NCBI GenBank assembly: GCA_004193285.1
Contig: SECP01000004.1
Location: forward strand, 186,001 to 250,000
Length of the DNA stretch: 64,000 nucleotides
Direction: 5' to 3'
Source of the DNA: Myxococcales bacterium
GTDB lineage: Bacteria > Myxococcota_A > Polyangia > Polyangiales > Polyangiaceae
The position numbers were made by a program, and so were the translations under genes. Below are positions 1 through 9,210 of this stretch, one piece after another. Under the pieces are notes generated by a model that searched no databases, was not told where the DNA came from, and saw only the letters and a list, made by a program, of their open reading frames with translations. Each line of letters starts with the position of its first letter. Position 1 is the stretch's first letter.

Positions 1-1287
1 TCGGACGAGCAAGAAACCCCGGGCGCTGACGAACCGTCGCCCAACATGAAGGAGGCTTCCGCGGCCGGTCTGCGCATGATGGCCGATCGCGGAGTGGAGC
101 TCCAAACGGTCGACAAGTCGCCTGATGAAGTACTGAAGATCGGCTATGGCAGCTACCTCGCCAACGCTGGCGTGTGTGACGTCTGCCACGTCTCGACGGA
201 CGGAACCGCGTACGCGGGCGGCGTGCCGTTCGCGGTCGACCTCGAGGGCAATCAAGTCCTCGGCAAGAACCTCACGCCGGATGCACGCACGGGGATGAAG
301 CTGAGCGAAGCTCAGTTCGTCGAAACGATGCGCACGGGCAAAGACTTCTCGGTGCCCGAGGATCAGGCTCCCCAGCAGCTGGTGGTATTTCCCTGGTACG
401 ACTACCGCTGGCTAACCCTTGCGGATCTGTCGGCGATCTACGCGTTCCTCCGCGCGCTGCCCCCGGTCGAGAGCGAAGTGCCGCCCGCCCAAAAAGGCGC
501 ATTCTTCGCCGCTTTCACCCCGGTCGCGTTCCCCGCACGGTTCGACCAAGGCGAGGAAGACCGGGACCTCTCGCCTGAAGACGCGGACGTGGACGGGGTG
601 AGCCGCGGGGCCTCCATCTCGCCTCTCGCCGGTGAGCTGATGGACGCGGGGAGTACAGAGAAGCAGCGGTGGTCGATCGCTCGCGGCAGCTATTTGGTCA
701 ACACGCTGGGCCACTGTTCGGACTGCCACACCAACCCTTCACGGGACTTCGAGCAGAACTCGCCGCGCTACCTCCGAATCGGGACTGAAAACTTCTTGAG
801 CGGCGGCTTTGCCTTCCCGGTTTTTCCCGCGGCGCTCACGAAGCAGATCCGCACGATGTCTTCGAACCTGACGGGCGCCGAGCACGGCTTCTTGAATGCG
901 GCGAGCGACAGCGAGCAACGGTTCCTGGACACGATAGACAGCGGAATGAAGCTCGATGGGCCCGGCGCGCCACGGCTGCTCGGCTGGCCGATGCCCTGGG
1001 ACAACTTCCGTCTGATGACGCGAGCCGATTTGGTCGCCATCTACGACTACCTCAAGACCATCCCGCCCCGACTGCACGCCGCCGACAAGCAGACTCAGAC
1101 CGTCGCGCGCTATTGTGAAGCCGACTCGGACTGCCTAGGTGAAGGGGAGCGTTGTGAGCTTGCCAGTAGTGAGTGCGCCGGAACGTCGTGCGCGGCCCTC
1201 GCGGACTGCGGAGCCTGTCAGTCTTGTTCGGACGCTGCCTGCGTCGCGCCCGCGGCGGACGACGCCTGCTTCTTTCATGGATTGTGA
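1..1287 (+). CDS. Di-haem cytochrome c-like protein, 5' end outside window
   Basis: The frame is open from base 1 with no stop before the first ATG at 46, so the true start and export signal are probably upstream. Counting from that ATG, two c-type haem motifs are visible: CDVCH at about residues 44-48 and CSDCH near 224-228. Each is followed by a region ending in a similar helical block (DLSAIYAFLRALPP and DLVAIYDYLKTIPP), so the protein is a tandem of two cytochrome c domains. This is the layout of periplasmic electron carriers of the alcohol-dehydrogenase cytochrome type. A cysteine-rich tail of about 60 residues follows the second domain, as is common in exported myxobacterial proteins. 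The stop codon overlaps the start of the MATE gene (TGATG), which implies one transcript. Redox partner unknown. Confidence 0.75.
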   Translation, partial: SDEQETPGADEPSPNMKEASAAGLRMMADRGVELQTVDKSPDEVLKIGYGSYLANAGVCDVCHVSTDGTAYAGGVPFAVDLEGNQVLGKNLTPDARTGMKLSEAQFVETMRTGKDFSVPEDQAPQQLVVFPWYDYRWLTLADLSAIYAFLRALPPVESEVPPAQKGAFFAAFTPVAFPARFDQGEEDRDLSPEDADVDGVSRGASISPLAGELMDAGSTEKQRWSIARGSYLVNTLGHCSDCHTNPSRDFEQNSPRYLRIGTENFLSGGFAFPVFPAALTKQIRTMSSNLTGAEHGFLNAASDSEQRFLDTIDSGMKLDGPGAPRLLGWPMPWDNFRLMTRADLVAIYDYLKTIPPRLHAADKQTQTVARYCEADSDCLGEGERCELASSECAGTSCAALADCGACQSCSDAACVAPAADDACFFHGL

Positions 1288-2732
1288 TGACCGCCACCCC
1301 CACCTCCGCCGAGGCGCGCGTCGCCCCGATACCGCTGCTTCGTGGGCTAGGTCGAGCCGCATCGAGCGCCTGGCGTGGTGAGGAGGTGGACGGCACGCGC
1401 GGTGGGCTACGCCGTGCAGTCCTGCTCATGGCGCTGCCGGCCGTGATCGAGACCTCCATGCAGTCGCTCATGGCGCTGGTGGATGTATTTTGGATCACGC
1501 GCCTCGGCGATGACGCAGTCGCGGCGGCTGGCATGACGGAGTCATTGTACGCGCCCGTCTATGCGGTAGGAGTCGGGCTCTCCATCGCGACTGCTACCGC
1601 GGTAGGCCGGCGCGTGGGCGCTCGGCGTACGGCGGAGGCTTCGCGTGCCGCTCAGCAGGCCCTGTTACTCGCAGTCACTCTCGGCGCGGTTCTGGGCGTC
1701 GTGGGCTGGTACCAGGGCCCAATACTGCTGGAGGTCCTCGGCGCAACGCGCGCCGTTCAGGCAACCGGAGCGAGCTACGCCTCTTGGCTCTTGGCCGGGT
1801 GTGGCTTGGTCCTCGCCGTCTTCGTGCTGAACGCCGCCGTCCGCGGCGCTGGCGACCCCGTGCGCGCGTCCAAAGGCTTGGTGCTCGCCAACGTCGTGAA
1901 TTTGGTGCTCGCCCCCGTGCTGGTCTACGGCCTCGGTCCAATACCGGCTCTCGGTTTACTCGGAGCGGCGGTCGCTTCGATCGCTGGTAGAGGCGCGGCC
2001 GCCGCCTACCTGCTGGAGCACTTGCTTCGTGGGCGTGGCGTCCTGCGCTGGTCGTCGCAACCTTCAGAGCCGGGGACGAACGCGTGGCGTGAGCTCGTGG
2101 TCATCGGCGGCGCGAGCTCGCTGCAGATGCTCATCACCATGGGCAGCTGGATCATCATCGTCCGAATCGTCGCTAGCTTCGGCAGCGCGGCCACCGCTGG
2201 CTACACGGTGGCGACGCGTCTGCTGACTTTTGCACTGTTCCCTTGCTGGGGGCTGGCGAGCGCAGCAACCTCGCTGGTCGCTCAGAACCTGGGCGCCAAC
2301 CGCCGCTTGCGAGCCAAGGCAAGCGCGGCGCTCGCCACTCGCTACTGCGTGGTGTACCTGCTGGCGACAGGGCTACCGTTGGCGCTGCTGAGCGAGGTGC
2401 TGCTTCGCCCCTTCTTGCCGGACGGTGCGTCCCGCGAGAGCGCAACCTGGGGGCTTCGCATTCTAGGCGCGGGCTTGTTTAGCTATGGCTACGGCTGCGT
2501 GATGGTCCAAGGCTTCAACGCCGCACGGGACCCGTGGGTGGCGACTTGGATCCAGTTTTTGGCGTTCTGGGTCATCGAGCTGCCCATCGCGTTCGCGCTC
2601 GCACACTTCACGCCCCTGCGCGAGCGGGGAGCCTTCGTCGCCATCGTGGCGGGCTTCGCCGCGCTCACGTTGCTGACAGCCCGCGCGACGAGGACTCGAC
2701 CCTGGCGAGCCGCTGGAGAAAACAATGGCTAA
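1287..2732 (+). CDS. MATE family multidrug/metabolite efflux transporter
   Basis: A 481-aa membrane protein with about twelve hydrophobic segments. The N-terminal block carries the MATE signature (ALPAVIETSMQSLMALVDVFWI, then a GM.....P...VG...ATATAVGRRVGA stretch), repeated in weaker form in the second half, as expected for the two six-helix bundles of NorM/DinF-type Na+ or H+ antiporters. I chose the ATG at 1287 because it overlaps the previous TGA by one base and gives a normal MATE N-terminus; the frame stays open upstream only inside the cytochrome gene. The 3' end overlaps the next start by 8 bases. In this operon it may export a small product of the cluster, but the substrate cannot be read from sequence. 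Confidence 0.85.
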   Translation: MTATPTSAEARVAPIPLLRGLGRAASSAWRGEEVDGTRGGLRRAVLLMALPAVIETSMQSLMALVDVFWITRLGDDAVAAAGMTESLYAPVYAVGVGLSIATATAVGRRVGARRTAEASRAAQQALLLAVTLGAVLGVVGWYQGPILLEVLGATRAVQATGASYASWLLAGCGLVLAVFVLNAAVRGAGDPVRASKGLVLANVVNLVLAPVLVYGLGPIPALGLLGAAVASIAGRGAAAAYLLEHLLRGRGVLRWSSQPSEPGTNAWRELVVIGGASSLQMLITMGSWIIIVRIVASFGSAATAGYTVATRLLTFALFPCWGLASAATSLVAQNLGANRRLRAKASAALATRYCVVYLLATGLPLALLSEVLLRPFLPDGASRESATWGLRILGAGLFSYGYGCVMVQGFNAARDPWVATWIQFLAFWVIELPIAFALAHFTPLRERGAFVAIVAGFAALTLLTARATRTRPWRAAGENNG

Positions 2733-3918
2733 CCGAGTGCTATTCGAACGAGGCATGCACCTGAGCTTGGTGTTTTGGCTCTGCGTCGCCTGCACCGCTG
2801 AAACGCCGCACACCGGCGAGGAGACGAGCCCGCTTTGTCGTGAGTCGGGGCACGCCTGCACGTGGGCCGGCGTGCCCGGCCAAGAGGGCTTCAATGGGGA
2901 TGGTCACGCCGCGCGGCAGACCCAGCTTTACTGGCCGTTCGATGTGCTCTTCGCCTCGGACGCCGTGCCCTGGTTCATCGACTGGAACAACCACCTCGTG
3001 AGGCGCATCGAGCCGGATGGCAGTGTCCGAACAGCGGTAGGCTGGGTGGACCCGGTGTTCCCGGGAGACGGTTCGGCTGACCGCGCTGAATGGTCGGAGG
3101 CGGGCGCGCTCGGCACCGACGTGCAGCTCAACCATCCGACGGACTTGCTGGAAGCAGCCGACGGCAGCATTCTGATCATGGCCTGGCACAATCACAAGCT
3201 GCGGCGCCTAGATCCCTCGTCGCTACGCGTCAACGTCGTGTGTGGGGACGGTCCGGGGTTCAAGGGAGATGGGGGACCGGCCAGCGCCGCGCTCTTCAAG
3301 CAGCCCAAGGCGATGGAGTTGGACGGCGAGAAGAACCTCTACCTGCTAGACCAACAGAACTTTCGCATCCGGCGCATCGACGTCGCGGGCACTATCGACA
3401 CCATCGCCGGGGGCACACAAGGGGAAGGAGGCGATGGCGGCCCCGCGGTCGAAGCAAGCCTAGGCTTCGCTGCTGGCTCCAACCCTGAGCCCTCGGGTGG
3501 GCTGGCCTACGCGGCCGGGAAGCTATTCTTCTCGGACACGCTGAGTCATCGCGTCCGCTACGTCGACCTGGAGGCTGGTACGATGCACACGCTCGCGGGG
3601 ACGGGCGAACGCGGAAGCAGCGGTGATGGCGGCCCTGCGCTCGAAGCGCGGCTCGACGCACCCAGGGATCTAGAGCTCGGACCTGACGGCCGGTTGTACG
3701 TGGCCGACACCGACAACAGCGTGATTCGAGCGATCGACCTCGAAAGCGGCCGCATCGAGCGCGTGGTCGGAACCTACGAAGCCGGCCTGGACGAGCGCGA
3801 GGGGCTGCTGGCGCTGGAGACGCCGCTGCGCCGTCCATTCGGGATTGCGTTCGATGAGGACGGAGCGTTGTACGTCGCTGACTCACTGAACAGCCGCATC
3901 TTGAGGGTAGCACCATGA
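2725..3918 (+). CDS. NHL-repeat beta-propeller protein, probably exported
   Basis: A 397-aa protein with a hydrophobic N-terminus ending in Cys residues (LVFWLCVACTAE). It is probably exported, although the lipobox is imperfect and the second Met (residue 11) may be the true start. The rest is a set of NHL-type blades with the recurring pattern GDGGPA..A.L..P..L......LYV.D..N..IR.ID. That is the bacterial NHL propeller class, usually binding partners or ligands rather than acting as an enzyme. The start overlaps the MATE stop by 8 bases and the stop overlaps the next start as ATGA, so translation is coupled. It is a paralogue of the next gene; the two may act as a heteromeric surface or periplasmic scaffold (inference). 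Confidence 0.75.
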   Translation: MANRVLFERGMHLSLVFWLCVACTAETPHTGEETSPLCRESGHACTWAGVPGQEGFNGDGHAARQTQLYWPFDVLFASDAVPWFIDWNNHLVRRIEPDGSVRTAVGWVDPVFPGDGSADRAEWSEAGALGTDVQLNHPTDLLEAADGSILIMAWHNHKLRRLDPSSLRVNVVCGDGPGFKGDGGPASAALFKQPKAMELDGEKNLYLLDQQNFRIRRIDVAGTIDTIAGGTQGEGGDGGPAVEASLGFAAGSNPEPSGGLAYAAGKLFFSDTLSHRVRYVDLEAGTMHTLAGTGERGSSGDGGPALEARLDAPRDLELGPDGRLYVADTDNSVIRAIDLESGRIERVVGTYEAGLDEREGLLALETPLRRPFGIAFDEDGALYVADSLNSRILRVAP

Positions 3919-5195
3919 AATACGGCTCGAGCGTTCGCTTCTTGGGTTTCACGTTGCTACTGGTCGGTTGCTCTGACACGCCAAAGGGCGCGGAGCCGTG
4001 CGACCCTTCACGTGGCGTGCTCTGCACCATCATTGGCACGGGGGACAACGGCTACTCGGGGGATGAAGGCCCGGCCCGCGAGGCGCGACTCTCCCTACCT
4101 CAGGACACGCTGACGAGCCCGGAGGGGACAATCTACCTGCTGGATTGGAACAATCATCGCATCAGGAGCATCACCGCGGATGGAGTCATTCATCACGTGG
4201 CGGGGCGGGGGGAGCTTGCCAGCGCGCCGGACGACCCCGCGAGCGAGGACTTCAATCACCCGACGGGTCTCGTCTTGAGTGCGGACGGCCAGCGATTGAT
4301 CGTGGCTGCGTGGCACAACAGCATGATCCGGGAGATAGACCTCGAATCGGGCAAAGTCTCGAACACCTGCGGCGATGGGCGTCGGGCCTACTTCGGCGAT
4401 GACGGGCCAGCCGCAACTGCGTCGTTAGACTTGCCCGCAAGCGTCGCGCTCAGCCCGGACAATGACCTCGTCATCATGGACCAAGCCAACCAGGCCATCC
4501 GCTACGTGGACCCTGATGGCAACATCCACCTGCTGGCAGGCCGCTGCGTCGTCGATCGGGCCCCGCCGGAGGGCCCTGGCCCCTGCGCGGAGGGAGCCGA
4601 ACCGGTGCTATGCCCGGGTGAGCGGGCCGGCAAGCTCACCTGCGGCGTCCCCGAGGCGACGTGCGGCAAGCCGTGCACGCCTGGGTATGCGGGCGACGGC
4701 GCCGCCGCGCAGGAGCTGCGGATGGCTCAGCCCTTCGGGCAATCTGCCGACCCGGCAGGACGGTTGCTGTTCGACCGCGACGGCAACTTGCTTTTCGCGG
4801 ACACCGCCAATCACGTCGTCCGAAAGCTCACTGCGGACGGAACGGTAGAGCGCGTTGCTGGGGTAGCGCCGGTCGAAGGCACACCGCAGTTCGGCTTTTC
4901 TGGTGACGGAGGTCCCGCGCTCGAGGCCAAGCTATTCAATCCAGTCGACCTAGCGCTGGACGACCAAGACAACTTGTACATCTCGGACGTATACAACCAC
5001 TGTGTGCGCGCGGTATCGGCGAAGGGCGTGATTCGCACGGTCGTTGGGCAGTGCGGCCACCCGGGGTACGAGGGGGACGGCGGTTCACCGCTGGACGCGC
5101 TGCTCAAGCGCCCCTACGGCATCGAGTGGGCGAACGGGCGACTCTTGGTGGCCGATACGGGAAACAACGTCGTTCGTGCCGTCGAGCTGCCTTGA
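3915..5195 (+). CDS. NHL-repeat beta-propeller lipoprotein
   Basis: A 426-aa lipoprotein with a clear signal peptide and lipobox (LLLVGC, Cys at about residue 19). NHL blades follow with the same GDGGPA..A.L..P motif as the preceding gene. About residues 205-265 hold a cysteine-rich insert (six or more Cys) that the upstream paralogue lacks, perhaps a disulphide-stabilised loop between blades. The start is fixed by the 4-base ATGA overlap with the upstream gene. The 3' end runs 82 bases into the convergent M16-like gene on the other strand. Propeller assignment is firm; ligand and function are unknown. Confidence 0.78.
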   Translation: MKYGSSVRFLGFTLLLVGCSDTPKGAEPCDPSRGVLCTIIGTGDNGYSGDEGPAREARLSLPQDTLTSPEGTIYLLDWNNHRIRSITADGVIHHVAGRGELASAPDDPASEDFNHPTGLVLSADGQRLIVAAWHNSMIREIDLESGKVSNTCGDGRRAYFGDDGPAATASLDLPASVALSPDNDLVIMDQANQAIRYVDPDGNIHLLAGRCVVDRAPPEGPGPCAEGAEPVLCPGERAGKLTCGVPEATCGKPCTPGYAGDGAAAQELRMAQPFGQSADPAGRLLFDRDGNLLFADTANHVVRKLTADGTVERVAGVAPVEGTPQFGFSGDGGPALEAKLFNPVDLALDDQDNLYISDVYNHCVRAVSAKGVIRTVVGQCGHPGYEGDGGSPLDALLKRPYGIEWANGRLLVADTGNNVVRAVELP

Positions 5196-6469
5196 GCGCC
5201 CACGCTTGGGAGGAGCGGCGCCGCGCGGAGGCGCGTCTCCTCGTCCACCAGGGCCGATAGCGCCGCCCGCAGAGTGACCAGGGTCGAGCGGTCGCCTGCA
5301 ACCTCGATTTGAAATGGCGCGGTCGAAAGTCGCTGCGCCTCCTCGATGACGGCCGCGGCGTCCACGCGCTCGACGCGCTCCGCATAGCCCGGGAGGACAT
5401 CCAGCGGGAGCCCCGCCGCGAAGGCCTCTGCGAGCCAGAAGGCGCTACGAGAGCTCTGCTCGCACGCGGCGCGCAGGGACTGCCGCAGCGTGGACCTAGC
5501 TCGCCCCACCTCCTCCGCGGTGGGCTGGTTATGTGCAGGGCCCTGACCCGAGGCCCGGAGTGTGCTCAGCAGCACGCGTAGCACCGAGACCGCTTCCGGC
5601 GGGCGTACGTCCACTGCCAACCGCAGCGCGGCGCGTGAACGGCCCGCCATGAGGCTAGCCTGCATCGCGTAGGTCGAGGCTTCGGCCTCCCGCAGCGCTG
5701 CGGCCAAACGTGAATTGAACGAGGTCGCCAAAAGCAGCGCGAGCACCTCACGCGCTTCTTGCCCCACCGCGCCGCGGGCAGGCTGAGCGATACGTAGCTC
5801 GATATGGACGTGAGACGCGCTCGGCAGGTGCCGCAGGACCAGCGCCGGCCCGGCTTCGGCCGCAGCCGGCGGCGAGGCTGCCGGCGAAGGTCCACGGTCC
5901 GCGGTCCACGTGCCGAAGGTGCGCTCGACAGTGGCTCGTATCTCGGGCGTCGCTAGGTCACGGCCAGCCAGGAGCAGCGCCGAGTCCGCGAGCTCTCCGC
6001 CCAGGGGGCCCGGCTCGAGCAGGCCGTCACGTAGCGCCGCATCGAGGAGCTCGATGGCTCTCGGTACGTCGGAGCGCAGCACGGAGCAGCTGAGCCAAGC
6101 ATGGTCCGGGCGCGAGGCTCGACGACAAGCGCCTCCGAGTTGCTCGACCTCGAGGAGCTGCCAGCCCCCTAGTGGCACTCCACCCCTGGTGGCGGCGTCC
6201 GATTGTCGGCGAACCACGAACAGGAGCTCGGCTACTTCGGTCGAGCCGGGGACGAGCGCGACGTTCAGGTCATTGCTCAAGCGCCAGAGCACGGGGGCCG
6301 GCACGACGCGCGCCCCGCGCGGCAGCGGGGCCGGCGCGCGCGCGCGGGCGGCGTCCGCCGCGGCGGTGGGCCGGGCGCCGCTGGGGGCCGACGTCTGCGC
6401 AGAGCCGCAGCTGGCGAGAGCGAGCAGGAACGGCCACGAGCGCGCTGCCCAGAAAGCTTCAGAGCGCAT
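5114..6469 (-). CDS. M16 (insulinase-like) peptidase subunit without zinc motif, lipoprotein
   Basis: A 451-aa protein with a lipoprotein signal (LLALASC). The remainder matches the size and two-domain pattern of half an M16 metallopeptidase. No HxxEH motif is present where it should be (VEQLGGACRR region), so this is the non-catalytic partner. Bacterial M16B proteases commonly come as an adjacent active/inactive pair forming a heterodimer, and the upstream gene is the active partner: its stop overlaps this start by 11 bases. The last 27 codons overlap the convergent NHL gene, an unusual arrangement suggesting the C-terminal tail (after about residue 420) may be a recent extension. Likely periplasmic or outer-membrane anchored; substrate unknown, possibly a peptide of the neighbouring cluster. 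Confidence 0.75.
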   Translation of the reverse strand: MRSEAFWAARSWPFLLALASCGSAQTSAPSGARPTAAADAARARAPAPLPRGARVVPAPVLWRLSNDLNVALVPGSTEVAELLFVVRRQSDAATRGGVPLGGWQLLEVEQLGGACRRASRPDHAWLSCSVLRSDVPRAIELLDAALRDGLLEPGPLGGELADSALLLAGRDLATPEIRATVERTFGTWTADRGPSPAASPPAAAEAGPALVLRHLPSASHVHIELRIAQPARGAVGQEAREVLALLLATSFNSRLAAALREAEASTYAMQASLMAGRSRAALRLAVDVRPPEAVSVLRVLLSTLRASGQGPAHNQPTAEEVGRARSTLRQSLRAACEQSSRSAFWLAEAFAAGLPLDVLPGYAERVERVDAAAVIEEAQRLSTAPFQIEVAGDRSTLVTLRAALSALVDEETRLRAAPLLPSVGAQGSSTARTTLFPVSATKSRPFAHSMP

Positions 6470-7898
6470 GGCTTGGCTCCGGGCTGGTCACGACGACGCT
6501 CGCGCGAGCGACCTTGAGGTAGCGCGTCACCACACGCTGCACATCGGCTACCGTCACCGCCTCGCACCGATGCAGCCAGCTCCGTAGCTCATCGGCGCGG
6601 CCCAACTGACGCTCCAATCGTTGCAAGGTGTCGGCGCGCCCGCTACTGCCCTCGGCTTCGTCCCCGACCAGGCGCTCCAGATCGCTCGCGGCGCTCCGGA
6701 TGAGCTGCCGCCGGGCCCGTTGCAGCTCGACCTCGAACGGGCCTTCGAGCCCCAACAGCTCGACCTCGCGCTCGAGCGCAAACTGCACGGTACGGGCTTC
6801 TTGTCCCGACGCGACGAGGGCCGCCAGGCTGACGACTCCTCCGCTGCGATCCGTGTCGAAGCTCACCCGCACGTCGGTCGCGAGCTTCGCGCGATGCACC
6901 AAGTACTGCCGCAGCCGTGAGCCCTCGCCGGCCCCCAGCACGAGCAGCGCGAGGCGCAGCGCGGCGCCGTCACTCGAGTACGCAGACGGCGCGACCCAAC
7001 CCAGCGCCACTCGCTCGACCGACACCGGCTCGACCACGTGAACGTGGGTGGGCTTCGGCGCGATCGAAGGGGACTCGTGGGCTCGGAGCGCCTCCTTGCA
7101 GGAAGATGAGGGCAAGGACGCGAAGTAGCGCTCCACCAAGTTGCGCGCGGTGGGAATGTCGAAGTCCCCGACCAGAGCGAGCGTCGCGTTTTGAGGTCGG
7201 TAGAAGCACTGCTTGAAGCGGCGCAGCTCACCGTCGTCGACGCCTTTCAACTCGGGTAGCGAGCCCAGAATCGAGCTCGCCCGGCGATCGCGGCGGGCAA
7301 ACAGCGCCGCTCTGAGCGCCAGGTCGCTCCGCGCGTAGGCGTCCGCCTCAACGCGGCTCAGCCACTCTTGCTCGATGACCTGCAGCTGCTTGCTCAGTCG
7401 CTCACGCGACGGCAGCTCCAAGAAGCCCAGACGATCACTTTCGATCCAAAGCGCCAGGGGCCACGCTTCGCTCGGCAGCGTTTCGAAGTAGCAAGTGGAA
7501 TCCCAGCCCGTGACGGCGTTGACATCCGTCGCGCCGGCCGCGTCCAGCAAGCTTGCGAAGCGAGAGCCGACGTTTCGCGACCCGCCGAACATCAAGTGCT
7601 CGAACAGGTGGGCCAGCCCCGGGCGAGCGGCGGGGTCGTCCAGCGCCCCAACGGCGTAGCACACGCTGACACCGACCCAAGGCAGCGAATGGTCCGAGCT
7701 CAGGAGCGCCGTCAACCCGTTCGGCAATCGGTAGCGCTCGACCCGAAGCTCCGGCGCGCGCGACTCGAGCTCTGTCTCCGTCTGTGGCGTGGCGTTCGCT
7801 TTTGCATCTCGCGCATACGCTGGCTTGCTGTCGTGCAAAGCACAAAGCGCGTAGCTCATGAGAACAGCGTATACCCCGAGGCGCGTAGCGAGAGTCAT
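6459..7898 (-). CDS. M16 family zinc peptidase, catalytic subunit
   Basis: A 479-aa protein with a hydrophobic N-terminal signal (about residues 1-30, ending in AYAR). It has the inverted zinc motif of M16 peptidases, HLFEH, at residues 97-101. The third zinc ligand is probably Glu178 in a VIEQEW stretch at the usual distance. The C-terminal half shows the second M16 domain with a conserved R...Y-type block (SRLRQYLV.RAKLA). It forms an overlapping pair with the non-catalytic subunit. It is divergent from the CARDB-like gene at 8054, sharing a 155-bp intergenic region. M16B proteases degrade or process short peptides, so maturation of a secreted peptide is possible here (inference). Confidence 0.85.
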   Translation of the reverse strand: MTLATRLGVYAVLMSYALCALHDSKPAYARDAKANATPQTETELESRAPELRVERYRLPNGLTALLSSDHSLPWVGVSVCYAVGALDDPAARPGLAHLFEHLMFGGSRNVGSRFASLLDAAGATDVNAVTGWDSTCYFETLPSEAWPLALWIESDRLGFLELPSRERLSKQLQVIEQEWLSRVEADAYARSDLALRAALFARRDRRASSILGSLPELKGVDDGELRRFKQCFYRPQNATLALVGDFDIPTARNLVERYFASLPSSSCKEALRAHESPSIAPKPTHVHVVEPVSVERVALGWVAPSAYSSDGAALRLALLVLGAGEGSRLRQYLVHRAKLATDVRVSFDTDRSGGVVSLAALVASGQEARTVQFALEREVELLGLEGPFEVELQRARRQLIRSAASDLERLVGDEAEGSSGRADTLQRLERQLGRADELRSWLHRCEAVTVADVQRVVTRYLKVARASVVVTSPEPSHAL

Positions 7899-7949
7899 GC
7901 CCGCGACGATACCGCTTTGCGGCGATCACAAAGCGTCACGCCTTGCGAC

Positions 7950-7959
7950 ATTGCGCAAT
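7950..7959. promoter_or_regulatory. 10-bp palindrome in the divergent intergenic region
   Basis: A perfect ATTGCGCAAT palindrome lies between the divergently transcribed M16 gene (start 7898) and the CARDB-like gene (start 8054). Position and symmetry suit an operator controlling one or both directions. No repeat of the site was searched for elsewhere, and short palindromes occur by chance. Confidence 0.25.
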
Positions 7960-8053
7960 TCAGAGTCTGGCCGTACAAGTTTCATCACGTCGAGCTCGCC
8001 ATCGCAGCATCGACGCAATCAAACGAGCGAACAACTCACCGGAGGGCTATCCT

Positions 8054-9208
8054 ATGAAGCGGATCATTTTGGGCGGCGTAGTACTAGTTGCCTTGGGCGC
8101 CGCGTCAGTCGGCAGCGCGGGCAGCGCCTCGAGTGGGGCAGACCTGAGCATCGGATTCGACCAGAAGACAGGGCGACCGAACGCGTTCATCGCGTGGCGC
8201 AATTCGCAGCGAATCCTCGAAGTGGAGGTGGACGTACGCAATACGGGCGAAGAGCAGGCGACTGGCCGTGTATTCCTGGCGGTGCTCGACGACACCGGAA
8301 AGCTCCTCGCGAGCAACGAGGACGGGCCGGTGCAAATGGTCACGCTGCCCGCGCGTGACAAGGGCGGCGCCGGCGGTCGCGTCGTCCAAGTCAAAGGCAC
8401 CCTGTCTTTGAATCTGCTGATCGACAAGCTGGACCGGGCCAACAAGCCCTACGTGCTGAAGGCGTGGGTCGCCAACGCGAACGACAAGAACCCGACTGAC
8501 AACGTGATGGTCAAATCCTTCAACGTTTCCTCTCGGGTGATGGCTGGAGGTCAGACCTTTCGCGAATTCAGCTACCAGAACGCCTCGACGCAGCCGGTGA
8601 CGTTGGAGTGGGGGCTCGATACTTCGCCCCGCCCCGAGGGCTGGCAAGTGGAGACGAGCTTCAAAGCTCAAGAGCGACTCACTCTCCAACCTGGCGCGTT
8701 CGCACACGGCTACTTGAAGGTGGCTGCGGGCGCCGGTTCCAAGGAAGGCGACCACGTGGATTTGCGGATCGTGGCCCGGGACGTGAAGTCGCAGCGGGTG
8801 ATTTACAATTACGAGTGGTTCGTCGTCAACGACGCGACCCCGCCGACGATCAAGAGCGTGACTCAGAACGTCAATGGCAGCGAGCTCGAGCTGGCAGCCA
8901 CGGTGGACGACCACACGTCCATGCTCAAGGAGGCGAGCGGCATCCGTGCAGAGTACTCGACCGACAACGGCGTCACGTTCTCCAGCCGAGTCATGGCGTA
9001 CAGCGCGGGTAACTTCGTCGGTCCGACCTCGTTCACGGCGGAGCTAGGGCCATTCGCGACCGGAACCACGGTCGTGGGTCGCGTGGTGGCGACCGACATC
9101 GCCGGCAACATCGAAGAAAGAAGCTTCGGGCCCATCAAGATCGCGCCGTCCCGCGCTTCCGGGCCGACGGTCGCCAACGTCAAAGTGGGTCGTCACACCG
9201 AGAAGTGA
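8054..9208 (+). CDS. Secreted CARDB/Ig-like multi-domain protein
   Basis: A 384-aa exported protein with a signal peptide (MKRIILGGVVLVALGAASVG). The region after it reads as beta-sandwich domains: a CARDB-like block (VDVRNTGEEQATGRVFLAVLDDTG), a middle domain, and a C-terminal Ig/fibronectin-like domain with the DATPPTIKSV...VVATDIAGNIEERSF pattern seen in cell-surface adhesive repeats. The ATG at 8054 is preceded by a strong Shine-Dalgarno in GGAGGGCTATC (8041-8051). The identical 11-mer precedes the YVTN gene at 10411. It is first gene of the run leading through the MauG and propeller genes toward YcaO-TfuA. Probably a non-enzymatic scaffold or binding protein. Confidence 0.65.
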   Translation: MKRIILGGVVLVALGAASVGSAGSASSGADLSIGFDQKTGRPNAFIAWRNSQRILEVEVDVRNTGEEQATGRVFLAVLDDTGKLLASNEDGPVQMVTLPARDKGGAGGRVVQVKGTLSLNLLIDKLDRANKPYVLKAWVANANDKNPTDNVMVKSFNVSSRVMAGGQTFREFSYQNASTQPVTLEWGLDTSPRPEGWQVETSFKAQERLTLQPGAFAHGYLKVAAGAGSKEGDHVDLRIVARDVKSQRVIYNYEWFVVNDATPPTIKSVTQNVNGSELELAATVDDHTSMLKEASGIRAEYSTDNGVTFSSRVMAYSAGNFVGPTSFTAELGPFATGTTVVGRVVATDIAGNIEERSFGPIKIAPSRASGPTVANVKVGRHTEK

Positions 9209-9210
9209 CC

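Noticed and set aside
1173..1286. Upstream extension of the MATE protein
   Set aside because: The extra 38 residues are Arg-rich, overlap the cytochrome gene and have no ribosome site; ATG at 1287 fits the family N-terminus.
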